This document shows, in pieces, positions 1-8,342 of a DNA stretch of 64,000 bases. The position numbers were made by a program, and so were the translations under genes. A model generated the notes under the pieces. It saw only the letters and a list, made by a program, of their open reading frames with translations. It searched no databases and had not been told where the DNA came from. This stretch comes from Streptomyces sp. NBC_00376. GTDB lineage: Bacteria; Actinomycetota; Actinomycetes; Streptomycetales; Streptomycetaceae. The stretch is from contig NZ_CP107960.1 of NCBI RefSeq assembly GCF_036077095.1, positions 7,564,001 to 7,628,000 of the forward strand, in the 5' to 3' direction. How positions within the stretch are numbered: position 1 is the stretch's first letter; each line of letters starts with the position of its first letter.

Positions 1-601
1 CACCCAGCCGCTCAAGGACGGCCGGGTCTACGCCTACGGGGCCGCCGTCGCCCCGGCCGGTGCCCACGCCGCCGACGGCGAGAAGGCGGAGCTGATGCGC
101 CGGTTCGGCAGCTGGCACGACCCGATCCCGGAGATCATCGCTGCCGCCGATCCCGGCCAGGTGCTCCGCAACGATGTCCACCACCTGCTCGATCCCCTGC
201 CGTCCTTCCACCGGGGGCGTACGGTCCTCGTCGGCGACTGCGCGCATGCGATGGCGCCGAGCCTCGGCCAGGGCGGCAACCAGGCCATCGAGGATGCGAT
301 CGTGCTCGCCCACCATCTGACGCCGGGCGGTGACCTCGGCGCGGGAGCGGCGGCGTACACCGCCGACCGGTTGCCCCGTACCTCGGCCATCGTCCGCAAG
401 GCCGCACGGACCGCGCGTCTGATGCGGCTGACCAGCGCCCCCGCCGTCGCGACGCGTGACGCGCTGCTTTCCGTCGTCTCACGCGTCGGGCCCAGCCTCG
501 TCCTGCGCACCTTCGACGGGATAGCCGACTGGCAGCCGCCGCAGCACACGTATGCTGCCCCTCGCGAGGCGGACACCGCGACGGTGGACGCCGAACAGTG
601 A
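1..601 (+). CDS. FAD-dependent monooxygenase, C-terminal part (5' end outside window)
   Basis: The open frame enters from the left edge, so the N-terminal dinucleotide-binding fold is missing and about 199 codons are visible. The visible part has the second FAD-contacting motif of the PHBH-type flavoprotein monooxygenases, GDCAHAMAP followed by GQGGNQAIEDA, at about nt 232-300. In this family the Asp contacts the FAD ribose. These enzymes are NAD(P)H- and flavin-dependent hydroxylases or epoxidases of aromatic or polyketide-like substrates; the substrate cannot be read from this fragment. The stop lies 13 nt before the next start, so the two genes are probably co-transcribed. The family call is firm and the reaction is unknown. 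Confidence 0.85.
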   Translation, partial: TQPLKDGRVYAYGAAVAPAGAHAADGEKAELMRRFGSWHDPIPEIIAAADPGQVLRNDVHHLLDPLPSFHRGRTVLVGDCAHAMAPSLGQGGNQAIEDAIVLAHHLTPGGDLGAGAAAYTADRLPRTSAIVRKAARTARLMRLTSAPAVATRDALLSVVSRVGPSLVLRTFDGIADWQPPQHTYAAPREADTATVDAEQ

Positions 602-614
602 GAGGGAGACCCCT

Positions 615-1514
615 GTGAAGGTCGGCTGCATCGGGCTCGGCGACATCGCGCAGAAGGCGTATCTGCCGGTTCTGACGGCCCTGCCCGGCGTCGAACTGCA
701 TCTGCAGACCCGTACGCCCGCCACCCTGGCCGCGGTCGCCGAGGCCCACCGCATCCCGGCCGGGCAGCGCCACACCGACCTCGAATCGCTGATCGCCCAG
801 GGGCTGGACGCCGCGTTCGTCCATGCCCCGACGGCCGTGCATCCGGAGATCGTGGCCCGGCTGCTGGAGGCCGGCGTCGCCACCTACGTGGACAAGCCGC
901 TGGCCTACGGATTCGCCGATTCCCAGCGGCTGGTGAGCCTCGCCGAGGAGCGCGGAACGAGCCTCGCCGTCGGCTTCAACCGCAGGGTCGCGCCCGGCTA
1001 CGCCCAGTGCGCCGAGCACCCGCGCGAGCTGATCCTCATGCAGAAGAACCGGGTGGGCATGCCGGAGGACCCGCGCACCATGGTGCTCGACGACTTCATC
1101 CATGTCGTCGACACCCTCCGCTTCCTGGTGCCGGGACCGGTCGAGCACACCGCCGTGCAGGCCAGGATCCGCGACGGCCTGATGCACCACGTGGTGCTCC
1201 AGCTGTCCGGTGACGGATTCACCGCCATCGGCACGATGAACCGGCTCAGCGGCTCGACCGAGGAACGGCTGGAGGTCTCCGGCCAGGACACCAAGCGCGA
1301 GGTCGTCAACCTCGCCGAGGTGATCGATCACAAGGGGCAGCCGAGCGTCCGGCGGCGCGGCGACTGGGTGTCGGTGGCCCGCCAGCGAGGCATCGAGCAG
1401 AGCGTGCTGTCGTTCCTGGACGCCGTCCGCGTCGGCAAGGTGCTGAGTGCCGCGGACGCCCTGCTGACCCATGAGCTCTGCGAACGCATCCTGCGCGACC
1501 TGGACTGCGCCTAG
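615..1514 (+). CDS. Gfo/Idh/MocA family NAD(P)-dependent oxidoreductase
   Basis: Soluble dehydrogenase of 299 residues. The N-terminus has a Rossmann glycine motif (IGLGDIAQKA, residues 6-15), and DKP at residues 93-95 is the variant of the family EKP motif whose Lys sits in the active site. The C-terminal half is the alpha/beta substrate domain. These enzymes oxidise or reduce sugars, inositols or related cyclic substrates; this one cannot be assigned further. GTG at 615 was chosen because gagaggga precedes it by about 6 nt and the Rossmann motif then begins at the expected position. It follows the monooxygenase by 13 nt, suggesting a small operon. Confidence 0.85.
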   Translation: MKVGCIGLGDIAQKAYLPVLTALPGVELHLQTRTPATLAAVAEAHRIPAGQRHTDLESLIAQGLDAAFVHAPTAVHPEIVARLLEAGVATYVDKPLAYGFADSQRLVSLAEERGTSLAVGFNRRVAPGYAQCAEHPRELILMQKNRVGMPEDPRTMVLDDFIHVVDTLRFLVPGPVEHTAVQARIRDGLMHHVVLQLSGDGFTAIGTMNRLSGSTEERLEVSGQDTKREVVNLAEVIDHKGQPSVRRRGDWVSVARQRGIEQSVLSFLDAVRVGKVLSAADALLTHELCERILRDLDCA

Positions 1515-1617
1515 AGGCCGGGCGACCGGGCCCGGCGGCCGATGGGCCTCCGGATGCGTCGGGTCCCGCTCCGATGCAGGCTGGGGTGATGGGCCACCGG
1601 CCCGTGGAGGTGACCTC

Positions 1618-1965
1618 GTGAGACCTCACGACGAGCCAAAGGGCTGGGGCGCGCTCCAGCCGCCGCCGGGCTACTACTCGGCCGACGGGCGGCCCCCCGA
1701 CGAAATGCAGCGCGGTCTGATCCTCGACTGGGCGGTCAACCAGCGGATCGCGAGCGGCTGGCGGGTGGAATCCCGCTCCGGGACACAGGTCGTCATGGTC
1801 CGGGGGCACCGGCTGAACCATGTGCTGCACGCCATCCTGATGGTGTTCACCTGCTTCCTCTGGGGCGCCGTGTGGCTGGCGCTGGCCGTGACCAACAAGG
1901 TCGAACGGGTCTCGCTCACCGTCGACGCCCAGGGCAACATCGTCTCGGTCAACGGCCCCCGATAG
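1618..1965 (+). CDS. small membrane protein of unknown function
   Basis: I do not recognise a named family. The GTG at 1618 has gtggagg about 8 nt upstream and gives 115 residues. The N-terminal half is polar and Pro/Gly rich. One long hydrophobic stretch at about residues 61-83 (HAILMVFTCFLWGAVWLALA) predicts a single transmembrane helix. The last 20 residues look like a short beta-rich tail (VSLTVDAQGNIVSVN). It converges on lnt, with only 8 nt between the two stop codons. Third-position GC is normal for a real gene. Confidence 0.65.
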   Translation: MRPHDEPKGWGALQPPPGYYSADGRPPDEMQRGLILDWAVNQRIASGWRVESRSGTQVVMVRGHRLNHVLHAILMVFTCFLWGAVWLALAVTNKVERVSLTVDAQGNIVSVNGPR

Positions 1966-1973
1966 CCCGGCAC

Positions 1974-3599
1974 TCACTGCCCCGAACGCTCGGTCGGCCC
2001 GCCGACTGCGGCAGCCGCCTCGTCCGTCGCCCCGGCCGGCCCGGCCCGGTCACGCCGCATGAGGGACCGGGTCGCTTCGAGGGCGCAGAACAGGGCCAGC
2101 ACCGCCGCCGCCCCCTGCACCGGCCAGTCGCCCAGCCGTACATAGAGCGTGGTGCCCGTCGCCAGCGGTACGTCGTACACGGCGGTCCCACTCGTCTCCG
2201 TACCGAGCGGAGCCCCGACCCGCGCTCCCTGAGGTCCGTACGCCGTACTGACGCCGGTGAGCGTGGCGTGCACCATCGGGCGGCCGTTCTCGGCGGCCCG
2301 CAGCGCCCCGAGCGAGGCATGCTGCTCGGGTGCCCAGCTGTGCTGGAACGTGGAGGTGGACGACTGGGCGATCAGCACCTGCGCACCGTCCTGGGTGAGC
2401 CGGCGGCTCATGTCGGGGAACGCGGACTCGAAGCAGACCAGCGGCCCGATGCGCAGCCCGTGCCCACCTTCGGCCCCGGGCAGCGACATGATCACCTGCC
2501 GGGTGCCCCGCAACCGGTCCTTGCCCGCCGCCCGGCCCAGGGATGTGACCCACCCGAGCACCGACCGGGCCGGGATGTACTCCCCGAACGGCACCAGCCG
2601 CATCTTGTCGTACCGCTCCCCGGTCAGCCCGTCCGGACCCACCAGCACCGCCGACTTGAAGATCCCCGTCCGGCCCGACCGGTCGGTCTGCAGGGCGTCC
2701 ATGTTGACCAGCACATCCGCGCCCACCCGGCGCGAGAGGGCGGCGATCCGGGCGGTGATGTCCGGGTGCCGGTCGAGATCCACCCCCACACTGCTCTCGC
2801 CCCACACCACCAGGTCGAGATCGCGCCCGGCCAGGGAGCCGGTCAGCCGCTCACTGAGGGCGAGCCGGCGCTCGACGCTGTGCGCCCCGGTGACCACACC
2901 CGGCTGCACGACGGCGATCCTGGCCACTCCCGACTCCTCGGGCTGCGGCGCCCAACCCGCCATCGCCCCCACGGCCAGAGCGCACACCACGATGCCCACC
3001 ACGGCCACCGTACGGGCGGCCGCGGTCACGAAGAGCAGGGCGACAGCGGTGTTCACCGCCACCACCACGAGGCTCACCAGCCACACCCCGCCCACCGACG
3101 CCACCCGGAGCGCGGGAGCCACCTGCCACTGGCTGGCACCGAGCAGCCCCCACGGACCGCCGAGCGCCTCCCAGGAACGGGCCAGTTCGATCATCAGCCA
3201 CCCGCAGGGCACCACGACGACCGCCAAGGCGGCGGCCGCGGCGGACACCCGCCCGCCCAGCATCCGGAAGACCAGCAGCCCCCACGGGGCCCAGAGCAGA
3301 CCGAGCAGGGCCGCCAGGATCAGGATGAAGACATGGAGGCTGGGCATCAGCCAGTTGTGCACCGCCAGCATGTAGCCGGTGCCGCCGAGCCAGCCCTCCA
3401 GCGCCGCCCGGCGCCCCGTGCCGGCGGTCCGGATCAGGAGCAGCCACGGAACCAGGCCGACCCAGGCGAGCCACCACAGGGAAGGAGCGGGAAACGCGAG
3501 CGCGGGCAGCGCGCCCGCGAGCACCGCCAGGCAGCCGCGCCACCGGCCGGACCGCAGCACCCGCGACCGCTGTCCGCTCCGACCGGCCGGAATCCGCAT
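1974..3599 (-). CDS. lnt: apolipoprotein N-acyltransferase
   Basis: Integral membrane enzyme that transfers a fatty acyl chain from phospholipid to the N-terminal Cys of diacylated lipoproteins. Using the ATG at 3599 (gaggagg 7 nt upstream) the protein has 541 residues. The first ~210 residues are hydrophobic with several membrane segments; the rest is a CN-hydrolase (nitrilase) domain. The triad is visible: Glu268 in WGESS, Lys332 in YDKMR and Cys389 in LVCFES, essentially where E. coli Lnt has E267, K335 and C387. An in-frame ATG at 3647 would add 16 residues but has a weaker context. Streptomyces often carry two Lnt homologues; which one this is cannot be settled here. Confidence 0.92.
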   Translation of the reverse strand: MRIPAGRSGQRSRVLRSGRWRGCLAVLAGALPALAFPAPSLWWLAWVGLVPWLLLIRTAGTGRRAALEGWLGGTGYMLAVHNWLMPSLHVFILILAALLGLLWAPWGLLVFRMLGGRVSAAAAALAVVVVPCGWLMIELARSWEALGGPWGLLGASQWQVAPALRVASVGGVWLVSLVVVAVNTAVALLFVTAAARTVAVVGIVVCALAVGAMAGWAPQPEESGVARIAVVQPGVVTGAHSVERRLALSERLTGSLAGRDLDLVVWGESSVGVDLDRHPDITARIAALSRRVGADVLVNMDALQTDRSGRTGIFKSAVLVGPDGLTGERYDKMRLVPFGEYIPARSVLGWVTSLGRAAGKDRLRGTRQVIMSLPGAEGGHGLRIGPLVCFESAFPDMSRRLTQDGAQVLIAQSSTSTFQHSWAPEQHASLGALRAAENGRPMVHATLTGVSTAYGPQGARVGAPLGTETSGTAVYDVPLATGTTLYVRLGDWPVQGAAAVLALFCALEATRSLMRRDRAGPAGATDEAAAAVGGPTERSGQ

Positions 3600-3699
3600 G
3601 CCGCGCCTCCTCGTCCTGCCTGATGAGCAGTCTCCCCCCTCGTCCACCGCTCCGCAGTTCTTCCCCGGTGCGGGAAGGCGGAAGCAGCGGTGGTGCGGC

Positions 3700-4197
3700 T
3701 CAGCCCGCGGCCGAGGGGCCTGCCGGGCCGCGCCACTTCTCGTGGACGGTCACGGTACGGATCCGCCAGCCGCTGTCCGTACGCGAGAGCGAGAACGCGT
3801 ACCGCCCGCCGGAGACGAAGTTCGGCGCGGTGGCCCGTACCTCCGTGTCGCCCGAACCCGCCGTGGCGCTCTCCAGTCGCATCGGGTTCACGTAGTCGGC
3901 CAGCACCTCGGCACGGTCGCCCGGGTAGCCGTCGAGGTCCTGGAACCCGATCCGGCGGTTGACGACCAGGTGCTGACGTACGGGGAAGAGCCTCATCGTC
4001 CGCGCCAGCCACTCGGCCACCTCGTGCGCCGGCCCTTCGACACCACCGGCACCGCGGTAGTCGGCGCGGCCGTCCGCGGTGAACAGGGCCCGGTAGTCCG
4101 CCCATTCACCGTCGTCCACCGCCACCGCGTAGCCGGTGATCACTGCATCGATGGCCAGCCGGTCCATCACGGTCGCGAGGTCCACGCGCTGTGTCAT
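3700..4197 (-). CDS. SnoaL-like / NTF2-fold protein
   Basis: 165 residues with the layout of SnoaL-like domain proteins: an N-terminal helix (MTQRVDLATVMDRLAIDAVI), a DDGEWADYRALFTADG segment typical of these cone-shaped alpha+beta barrels, and a C-terminal strand ending near residue 160. Members are polyketide cyclases, ring hydroxylase small subunits, isomerases or proteins without enzymatic activity, so no reaction is assigned. The ATG at 4197 is preferred; an open extension to 4356 lacks family-like sequence. The gene stands alone on the minus strand between the stress protein gene and lnt. Confidence 0.8.
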   Translation of the reverse strand: MTQRVDLATVMDRLAIDAVITGYAVAVDDGEWADYRALFTADGRADYRGAGGVEGPAHEVAEWLARTMRLFPVRQHLVVNRRIGFQDLDGYPGDRAEVLADYVNPMRLESATAGSGDTEVRATAPNFVSGGRYAFSLSRTDSGWRIRTVTVHEKWRGPAGPSAAG

Positions 4198-4264
4198 CGG
4201 GTCAGTGTCCGCCCGCCGGCGTGCGAGGCCAAGAGGCGTGCACGCACGACGGGACGGCGCGGTG

Positions 4265-5125
4265 TCAGCAGGGCACCACGGCAACCGGGCCCAGCGCGTG
4301 CGTGAGCGTGGTCTGCGCGACAGGGGAGAGCCCCAGACCGAGGGACTCGCCGCCACGGCGCCGCCCGATCACGGTCAGCGCCGCGGTCGCCGAGGCCGTG
4401 ACCAGGGTGCGTGAGGCGGAGCCGGCCACCGGTTCCCTGACGACTTCGACCTGCGAGTACTTCTCCCGCCAGCCGGCGGTGAGCTCCGCGAGGGTGCGTT
4501 CGGCGGAGTCCGCCGCTGCGTCCCGGTCGAAGACGGGGCCGCCGGAGAGGATCGAGGAGAACATCGTCCAGCCGTGCACGATCCGCAGCCGCGTCCCGGG
4601 CCGCGAGGCGGCGGTCTCGAAGGCGAACTCGAGAACCGCCTCGCTGCTCTCGTCGGCGGCCACCCCCGCGACGATGTCGGACGGCGTTCCCTCCACCGCC
4701 GTGTCCTCGTCCGAAGGCCCGCTGTGGACCACCACGACGGGGCACGCGGCCATCGACGCGGTGGCCAGGCTGTTGGAGCCGAGCATCAGGGACCGGAAGC
4801 CGCCCAGGCCGCGTGAGCCGACCACCACCAGCGAGGCGTTCCGGCTGAGCGAAGTGAGGACCGCCGAAGGGTAGTCCAGTGGGGTCAGCGTCGACGGGCG
4901 CAGCTCCGGAGCGATCTCGGAGACCCTTCGCACGGACCGGTCGAGCAGTTCCTGGGCCTCGCGCCGCAGCGTTTCCTGCTCGACGCGCCGGTCGGGCGTC
5001 CGGGCGTGCACGATCGTCAGCCCGAGCCCCCGCCGTACGGCTTCGTGGGCGGCCCAGTCGAGTGCCTCCTGGCTGTGCGACGAGCCGTCGACCGCGGCGA
5101 TCACGGGACGGTCGGTGCTGGTCAT
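4265..5125 (-). CDS. tandem universal stress protein (UspA family)
   Basis: 286 residues made of two Usp domains (about 1-145 and 150-286). Domain 1 carries the ATP-binding glycine motif GSRGLGGFRSLMLGSNS. Domain 2 has a degenerate counterpart (GRRRGGESLGLGLSPVA), so only the first domain clearly keeps nucleotide-binding residues. Such tandem proteins are cytoplasmic and are linked to stress, hypoxia or dormancy in actinobacteria. The ATG at 5125 is preceded by cctggagg, an excellent ribosome-binding site, and the Usp fold begins at once (RPVIAAVDGS). The gene is monocistronic by spacing. Confidence 0.92.
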   Translation of the reverse strand: MTSTDRPVIAAVDGSSHSQEALDWAAHEAVRRGLGLTIVHARTPDRRVEQETLRREAQELLDRSVRRVSEIAPELRPSTLTPLDYPSAVLTSLSRNASLVVVGSRGLGGFRSLMLGSNSLATASMAACPVVVVHSGPSDEDTAVEGTPSDIVAGVAADESSEAVLEFAFETAASRPGTRLRIVHGWTMFSSILSGGPVFDRDAAADSAERTLAELTAGWREKYSQVEVVREPVAGSASRTLVTASATAALTVIGRRRGGESLGLGLSPVAQTTLTHALGPVAVVPC

Positions 5126-5372
5126 GGTTGCCTCCAGGTTCCGGCGATGGATGTCCCCGGCCGGTGCGCGCGGACAGCGCACGGCGGGGTCTTTCGACCC
5201 TATCTGCCTGGAAGATCCGGAACACACCGCCACCCGCGTCGGGCCGTGACACGGACCGGCGGGAGCGAAGCTGCGGCGTGTGCCGACGAGAGGGAAGCCG
5301 TGGTACGGGCCGGCGCGAGCGAAAGAGGCCGGCCCCCCGCGATTGTCAGTGCCGGGTGCGATCCTGCCCCCC

Positions 5373-5642
5373 ATGGACGAGCTGATGCGGCAGCGGCGCG
5401 TGTACGGCGCCGACCACGACGATCCCGACCCGGGGCCCCGGCCGGGGCACACCTATCGGGAGTTGGTGGGCGGCCCGCTCGACGGCCTGCTGCTCGACGT
5501 GACGGGCTGGACGGACCGGGCGCTGCGCGAGGGCGCGGCGCTGAACACGGAGATCGGGCGATTCGGTCCGGGCGGCAGAGCGGAGTACGGGCCACGGGAC
5601 GGCGACCCCGACCACTGGGACTGGCGGGGCGACACACCCTGA
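5373..5642 (+). CDS. small acidic protein of unknown function
   Basis: 89 residues, rich in Asp, Gly, Pro and Trp, without membrane segments or cysteines. I recognise it only as a Streptomyces-type hypothetical protein. The middle (YRELVGGPLDGLLLDVTGWT) looks like a compact alpha/beta fold, and the C-terminus is DHWDWRGDTP. The ATG at 5373 follows a C-rich stretch without a clear ribosome-binding site, so the start is uncertain; the frame stays open further upstream. It is followed by a 10-bp hairpin and lies next to the displaced uppP remnant. Confidence 0.6.
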   Translation: MDELMRQRRVYGADHDDPDPGPRPGHTYRELVGGPLDGLLLDVTGWTDRALREGAALNTEIGRFGPGGRAEYGPRDGDPDHWDWRGDTP

Positions 5643-5649
5643 CCACGGA

Positions 5650-5685
5650 GCGGTTCAGCAGCACCAGGCGTGTTCGCTGAACCGC
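5650..5685 (+). terminator. hairpin terminator after the small acidic protein gene
   Basis: Perfect 10-bp inverted repeat (gcggttcagc / gctgaaccgc) with a 16-nt loop, starting 7 nt after the upstream stop. There is no T-run, as is usual in Streptomyces. It could serve both strands. Confidence 0.55.
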
Positions 5686-5696
5686 CACGGGACGGC

Positions 5697-5800
5697 TCAG
5701 CCCGCCGACTCACCCGCGTGCGGGCTCAGCACACCTGCGGCCACCAGTACGAACAGCAGCACGCCGAGCAGTACCCGGTAGATGACGAACGGCATGAAGC
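5697..5800 (-). pseudogene. uppP: displaced 3' end of uppP (about 34 codons)
   Basis: Read on the minus strand, this encodes [18 protein letters not shown]... ending SPHAGESAG and stop, the same C-terminus as the intact uppP at 9204-10076 with only conservative changes. Nothing upstream of the fragment continues the gene: at 5801 the sequence changes abruptly to phage-like DNA on the other strand. The codons are GC-rich and typical of the chromosome. I infer this is the original 3' end of uppP, cut off when an element integrated. Confidence 0.85.
5775..5800. repeat. left attachment-site repeat (attL candidate)
   Basis: First copy of the 26-bp direct repeat beginning ccggtagatgacg and ending ggcatgaagc. 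Similarity to the right copy stops sharply at 5801, which marks the element boundary. To its left, similarity continues only at the level of a diverged uppP 3' end. Confidence 0.75.
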
Positions 5801-6499
5801 GACCCCCAGCGTCGTCCCCGTCATCCGGACGGCTGGGTGCAGGGCTCACCTGCGGCGGTCCGCCGCACAGATGGCAGGCGACGACTTCGGCGCGTTCGTC
5901 GCCCCGGGGGCCGACGTCCTCGACATCGACATAGCCGCATCCGGCTCCCTCATCACGGCGGCTGTCGCCGCAGCCGCGCTGCCACTCGGGGTCCGGGCGC
6001 GCACCCTGACCCGACGCGTGCAGCGCGGCTGCGTCCAGGTATTCCTCGCCGGCGAGGCCAGCGCCGCCGCGCCGACCGGGACCTTCGAGGTCCGGTTCGG
6101 CGTGCCGACGGCCGGAGGTCCCGGGTGGTCGCCGCTCTCCCTTCACCTGGGCGCCGACGACGCCCCCACCAAACCGACCGCGGCCGGGATCCTGCACAAC
6201 GGGTACACCGTCCAGGTCAGCAACACCGGCTCCCTGCGTATTTACCGCGACGACGCCACGGCCGACACTTCTACCCAGCCGGCCAACGCCGCGGCGGGCA
6301 CCGCCCTCAGGGCAAACACCGTCTACACCCTGCACTGCGTCGTCACCGCTACTCGGATCACGGTGTCTGTGCCTGAGGCGGGGGTCTCCACGACGTGACG
6401 GACAAGGCGTACCGGGTGCCGTGGTAGGTATTCGTCGGCCGGAACCACAACGCCAGCGCCTCCGGACTGATCAACATCGTAAGTATCAGCACCCCCTGA
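5801..6499 (+). pseudogene. phage structural protein fragment, frameshifted
   Basis: The open frame from the element edge encodes about 180 recognisable residues. They look like a beta-sandwich (lectin or laminin-G-like) domain of a phage tail or fibre protein, with repeated short strands such as FEVRFGVPTAGGPGWSPLSL and YTLHCVVTATRITVSV. The frame ends at 6396-6398. Shifting frame there allows reading on through YRVPW, a TAG stop, and then VFVGRNHNASASGLINIVSI to a natural-looking end at 6499. So the gene has lost its 5' end and carries a frameshift and one internal stop. The family call is by appearance only. Confidence 0.5.
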
Positions 6500-6591
6500 C
6501 CCTGACCCATGCCTATGATCCCCAACATCTCCTGTTTTAGGCTCACTTGGCATCGCGGTCCGATTCGGGCCCCTGCGTGAGGAGATCAAAT

Positions 6592-6858
6592 ATGTCAATT
6601 CCGGAAGGCGCCTACGCCGTTCAGTTCACGATCACGGCCTACGCCGAAGGTGTTGAGATCGGCACCACCTTCGAGATCCCATTCAGTACGTCCCTGTCCC
6701 AGCTGTCGAACGAGGACGCTGCGGCGCAGGCCGCCGCCGAGGCCTACATGGCCAGCATTGCCGCCGCCTATCCGCCGGTGGCGGTCTACGCGCAGCGCGT
6801 TTACCTGTGCCGCACCCTCGGCGACCCCATGCCGACATCTGCCACCGAAGGCATATAG
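6592..6858 (+). CDS. small phage-like protein of unknown function
   Basis: 88 residues: MSIPEGAYAVQFTITAYAEG, then an Ala-rich helix (AAAQAAAEAYMASIAAAYPP) and a short C-terminal strand. The ATG has an ideal gaggag 6 nt upstream, and codon use is less biased than in the flanking chromosome. It lies directly behind the structural-gene fragment in the same direction and ends just before a strong hairpin, as in phage late operons. I do not recognise the family. It seems intact, though it may no longer be expressed. Confidence 0.6.
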   Translation: MSIPEGAYAVQFTITAYAEGVEIGTTFEIPFSTSLSQLSNEDAAAQAAAEAYMASIAAAYPPVAVYAQRVYLCRTLGDPMPTSATEGI

Positions 6859-6882
6859 CCCCCGCCTGACCACATCCAAAGC

Positions 6883-6912
6883 GACGCCCCCGTGCACGAT
6901 CACGGGGGCGTC
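6883..6912 (+). terminator. strong intrinsic hairpin in the element
   Basis: Perfect 12-bp stem (gacgcccccgtg / cacgggggcgtc) with a 6-nt loop, 24 nt after the stop of the small phage-like gene. Only a weak T-rich tail follows (cctcatgtct). The next fragment begins immediately downstream. Confidence 0.75.
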
Positions 6913-6930
6913 CTCATGTCTGGAGGCCCG

Positions 6931-7174
6931 ATGGCCCTTCCCCTGTCCGCCTCGGCGGTCCTCACCGCTCTGCGTGCTGAAGGCTTGCGCCCCGCCGAGG
7001 TCGGCAACTGGCGCACCCACAGAAGACGGGCTTCCCGTCGTCACAGACCACTTTGCCGAGGCGCACCCCGGCCGCCGCGCCTGTTCTCTGGTGACGCCGC
7101 GAGCGTTCTTCGCCGTGTGGCAGCCGCCGACGTGCAGGCACATGGCGTGCCGGGCCCGGGGAGCGCACGCCTAG
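6931..7174 (+). pseudogene. endolysin N-terminal fragment joined to an unrelated tail
   Basis: The first ~30 codons (MALPLSASAVLTALRAEGLR ... GNWRTH) resemble the start of actinophage N-acetylmuramoyl-L-alanine amidase endolysins, as I remember them. After the Thr-His at about 7020 the expected amidase sequence is gone. Another frame then continues as TEDGLPVVTDHFAEAHPGRR and CRHMACRARGAHA to a stop at 7174, which looks like the C-terminus of a different small protein. A deletion junction near 7015-7025 explains this. No catalytic residues of the amidase remain. Confidence 0.45.
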
Positions 7175-7203
7175 CCGCGCGAGTTTTAAGTGAGACAAGA
7201 CCT

Positions 7204-8331
7204 TCACCGACCCCGCCCGCACGACGGTGTGCCGGCCTCCGCACGGACGGCGATTGCCGCGATGTCGTCGTCGAGACGGTCGTGGCTGAAGCGGACCAGG
7301 TCGCTGTGCAACTGTCCGAGCAGCCGGGACGGGGAGCCCGTGTCCCACTGGGTCGCGTGCTGCACCAGCGGGAAGAACGCGCCGGTGTGGTCGCGGGTCT
7401 CTGTGACGCCGTCGGTGTAGAGCAGCAGCTGGTCCTCGGCGACGAAGGGGAAGGTGTCGATGCAGTAGTCCTCCCCGACCAGCGCACCCATGTTGATGGG
7501 TGCTGAGGGAGCCGTGGGGGTGACCTCGTGGACCGTTCCCGCGCTGAGCAGCAGCGGAGGGGGGTGTCCCAGGTTGACGATGCCGACAGCCGATCCGTCG
7601 TCGGGGATCTCGACGAGCACGGCCGTGGCGAAGTACTCCATCCGGTCGCCGGGCAGCAGTGCGGTGGAGCGGCTCGTGCTGACGTCCAGTCGGCGTGCCA
7701 GTCGTGCCAGGTCCGGCTCGTCGTACGCGGCCTCCCGGAAGCAGCCGAGGATCGCTGAGGCCATGCCGACCGCAGGGAGGCCCTTGCCGCGCACGTCTCC
7801 GATGATCAGGCGGACGCCGTGGACTGTCTCCAATGCCTCGTAGAAGTCGCCGCCTACGCGGGCCTGGGCCGCGGCGGCCAGGTACAGAGCCTCGATGTCC
7901 AGCCGGCCGAGGTGGTGCGGCATGGGGCGCAGCAGGACTTTCTGGGTCGTCTCGGCGACGGAACGAACGTCGGCGAGGGTCTGCTCCCGCTGCTGGCGCA
8001 CATGGCTGGCGAAGGCGGCCGCGGCTGTGGCGCCCGCGATCACCGCGAGGGTGAACAGGTGTGTGCGCTCCTCACTCACACCACCGATGGTCACGGCGAT
8101 CACTACGTCGATGGCTGCGGCGAGCACACCTATGGCCACCGTTCCGATCACTGGCCAGACCGAGGCAGCGAAAACGGGGGCGAGAGAGAGAAAGCGACTG
8201 AAGTGGAGGTTGCTCGGACTGACATAGGAAACCACAGTGATGATGGCGATCAGTGCCAGGGGCGCCAGACGCGTCACCCGCTCCCCGAGGCTGCTATCGG
8301 CAAAACGCCGAAATCGACCCGAAAAGTTCAC
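7204..8331 (-). CDS. membrane-anchored PP2C/SpoIIE-type Ser/Thr phosphatase
   Basis: 375 residues. The N-terminal ~110 hold several hydrophobic segments (about 24-45, 50-80, 90-108). A short linker with a signalling-helix look (RQQREQTLADVRSVAETTQK) leads to a SpoIIE-like PP2C domain at about 145-365. The metal-binding motifs are present: GGDFYEA, GDVRGKGLPAVG, YTDGVTETRD and DDDIAAIAVR. Such proteins dephosphorylate anti-sigma-factor antagonists or related partners and are abundant in Streptomyces. It lies inside the decayed element yet has no frameshift, so it may be functional cargo. No cognate kinase or STAS gene is adjacent. Confidence 0.9.
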   Translation of the reverse strand: MNFSGRFRRFADSSLGERVTRLAPLALIAIITVVSYVSPSNLHFSRFLSLAPVFAASVWPVIGTVAIGVLAAAIDVVIAVTIGGVSEERTHLFTLAVIAGATAAAAFASHVRQQREQTLADVRSVAETTQKVLLRPMPHHLGRLDIEALYLAAAAQARVGGDFYEALETVHGVRLIIGDVRGKGLPAVGMASAILGCFREAAYDEPDLARLARRLDVSTSRSTALLPGDRMEYFATAVLVEIPDDGSAVGIVNLGHPPPLLLSAGTVHEVTPTAPSAPINMGALVGEDYCIDTFPFVAEDQLLLYTDGVTETRDHTGAFFPLVQHATQWDTGSPSRLLGQLHSDLVRFSHDRLDDDIAAIAVRAEAGTPSCGRGR

Positions 8332-8342
8332 ATGGTCAGCTT

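Noticed and set aside
135..1472. Long open frame on the minus strand antisense to the monooxygenase and Gfo/Idh/MocA genes
   Set aside because: Shadow of high-GC coding; composition is His/Gly/Arg-rich with no domain, and the plus-strand genes have clear motifs.
1872..3623. 583-codon open frame on the plus strand opposite lnt
   Set aside because: Antisense shadow; the minus strand carries the full catalytic triad of Lnt.
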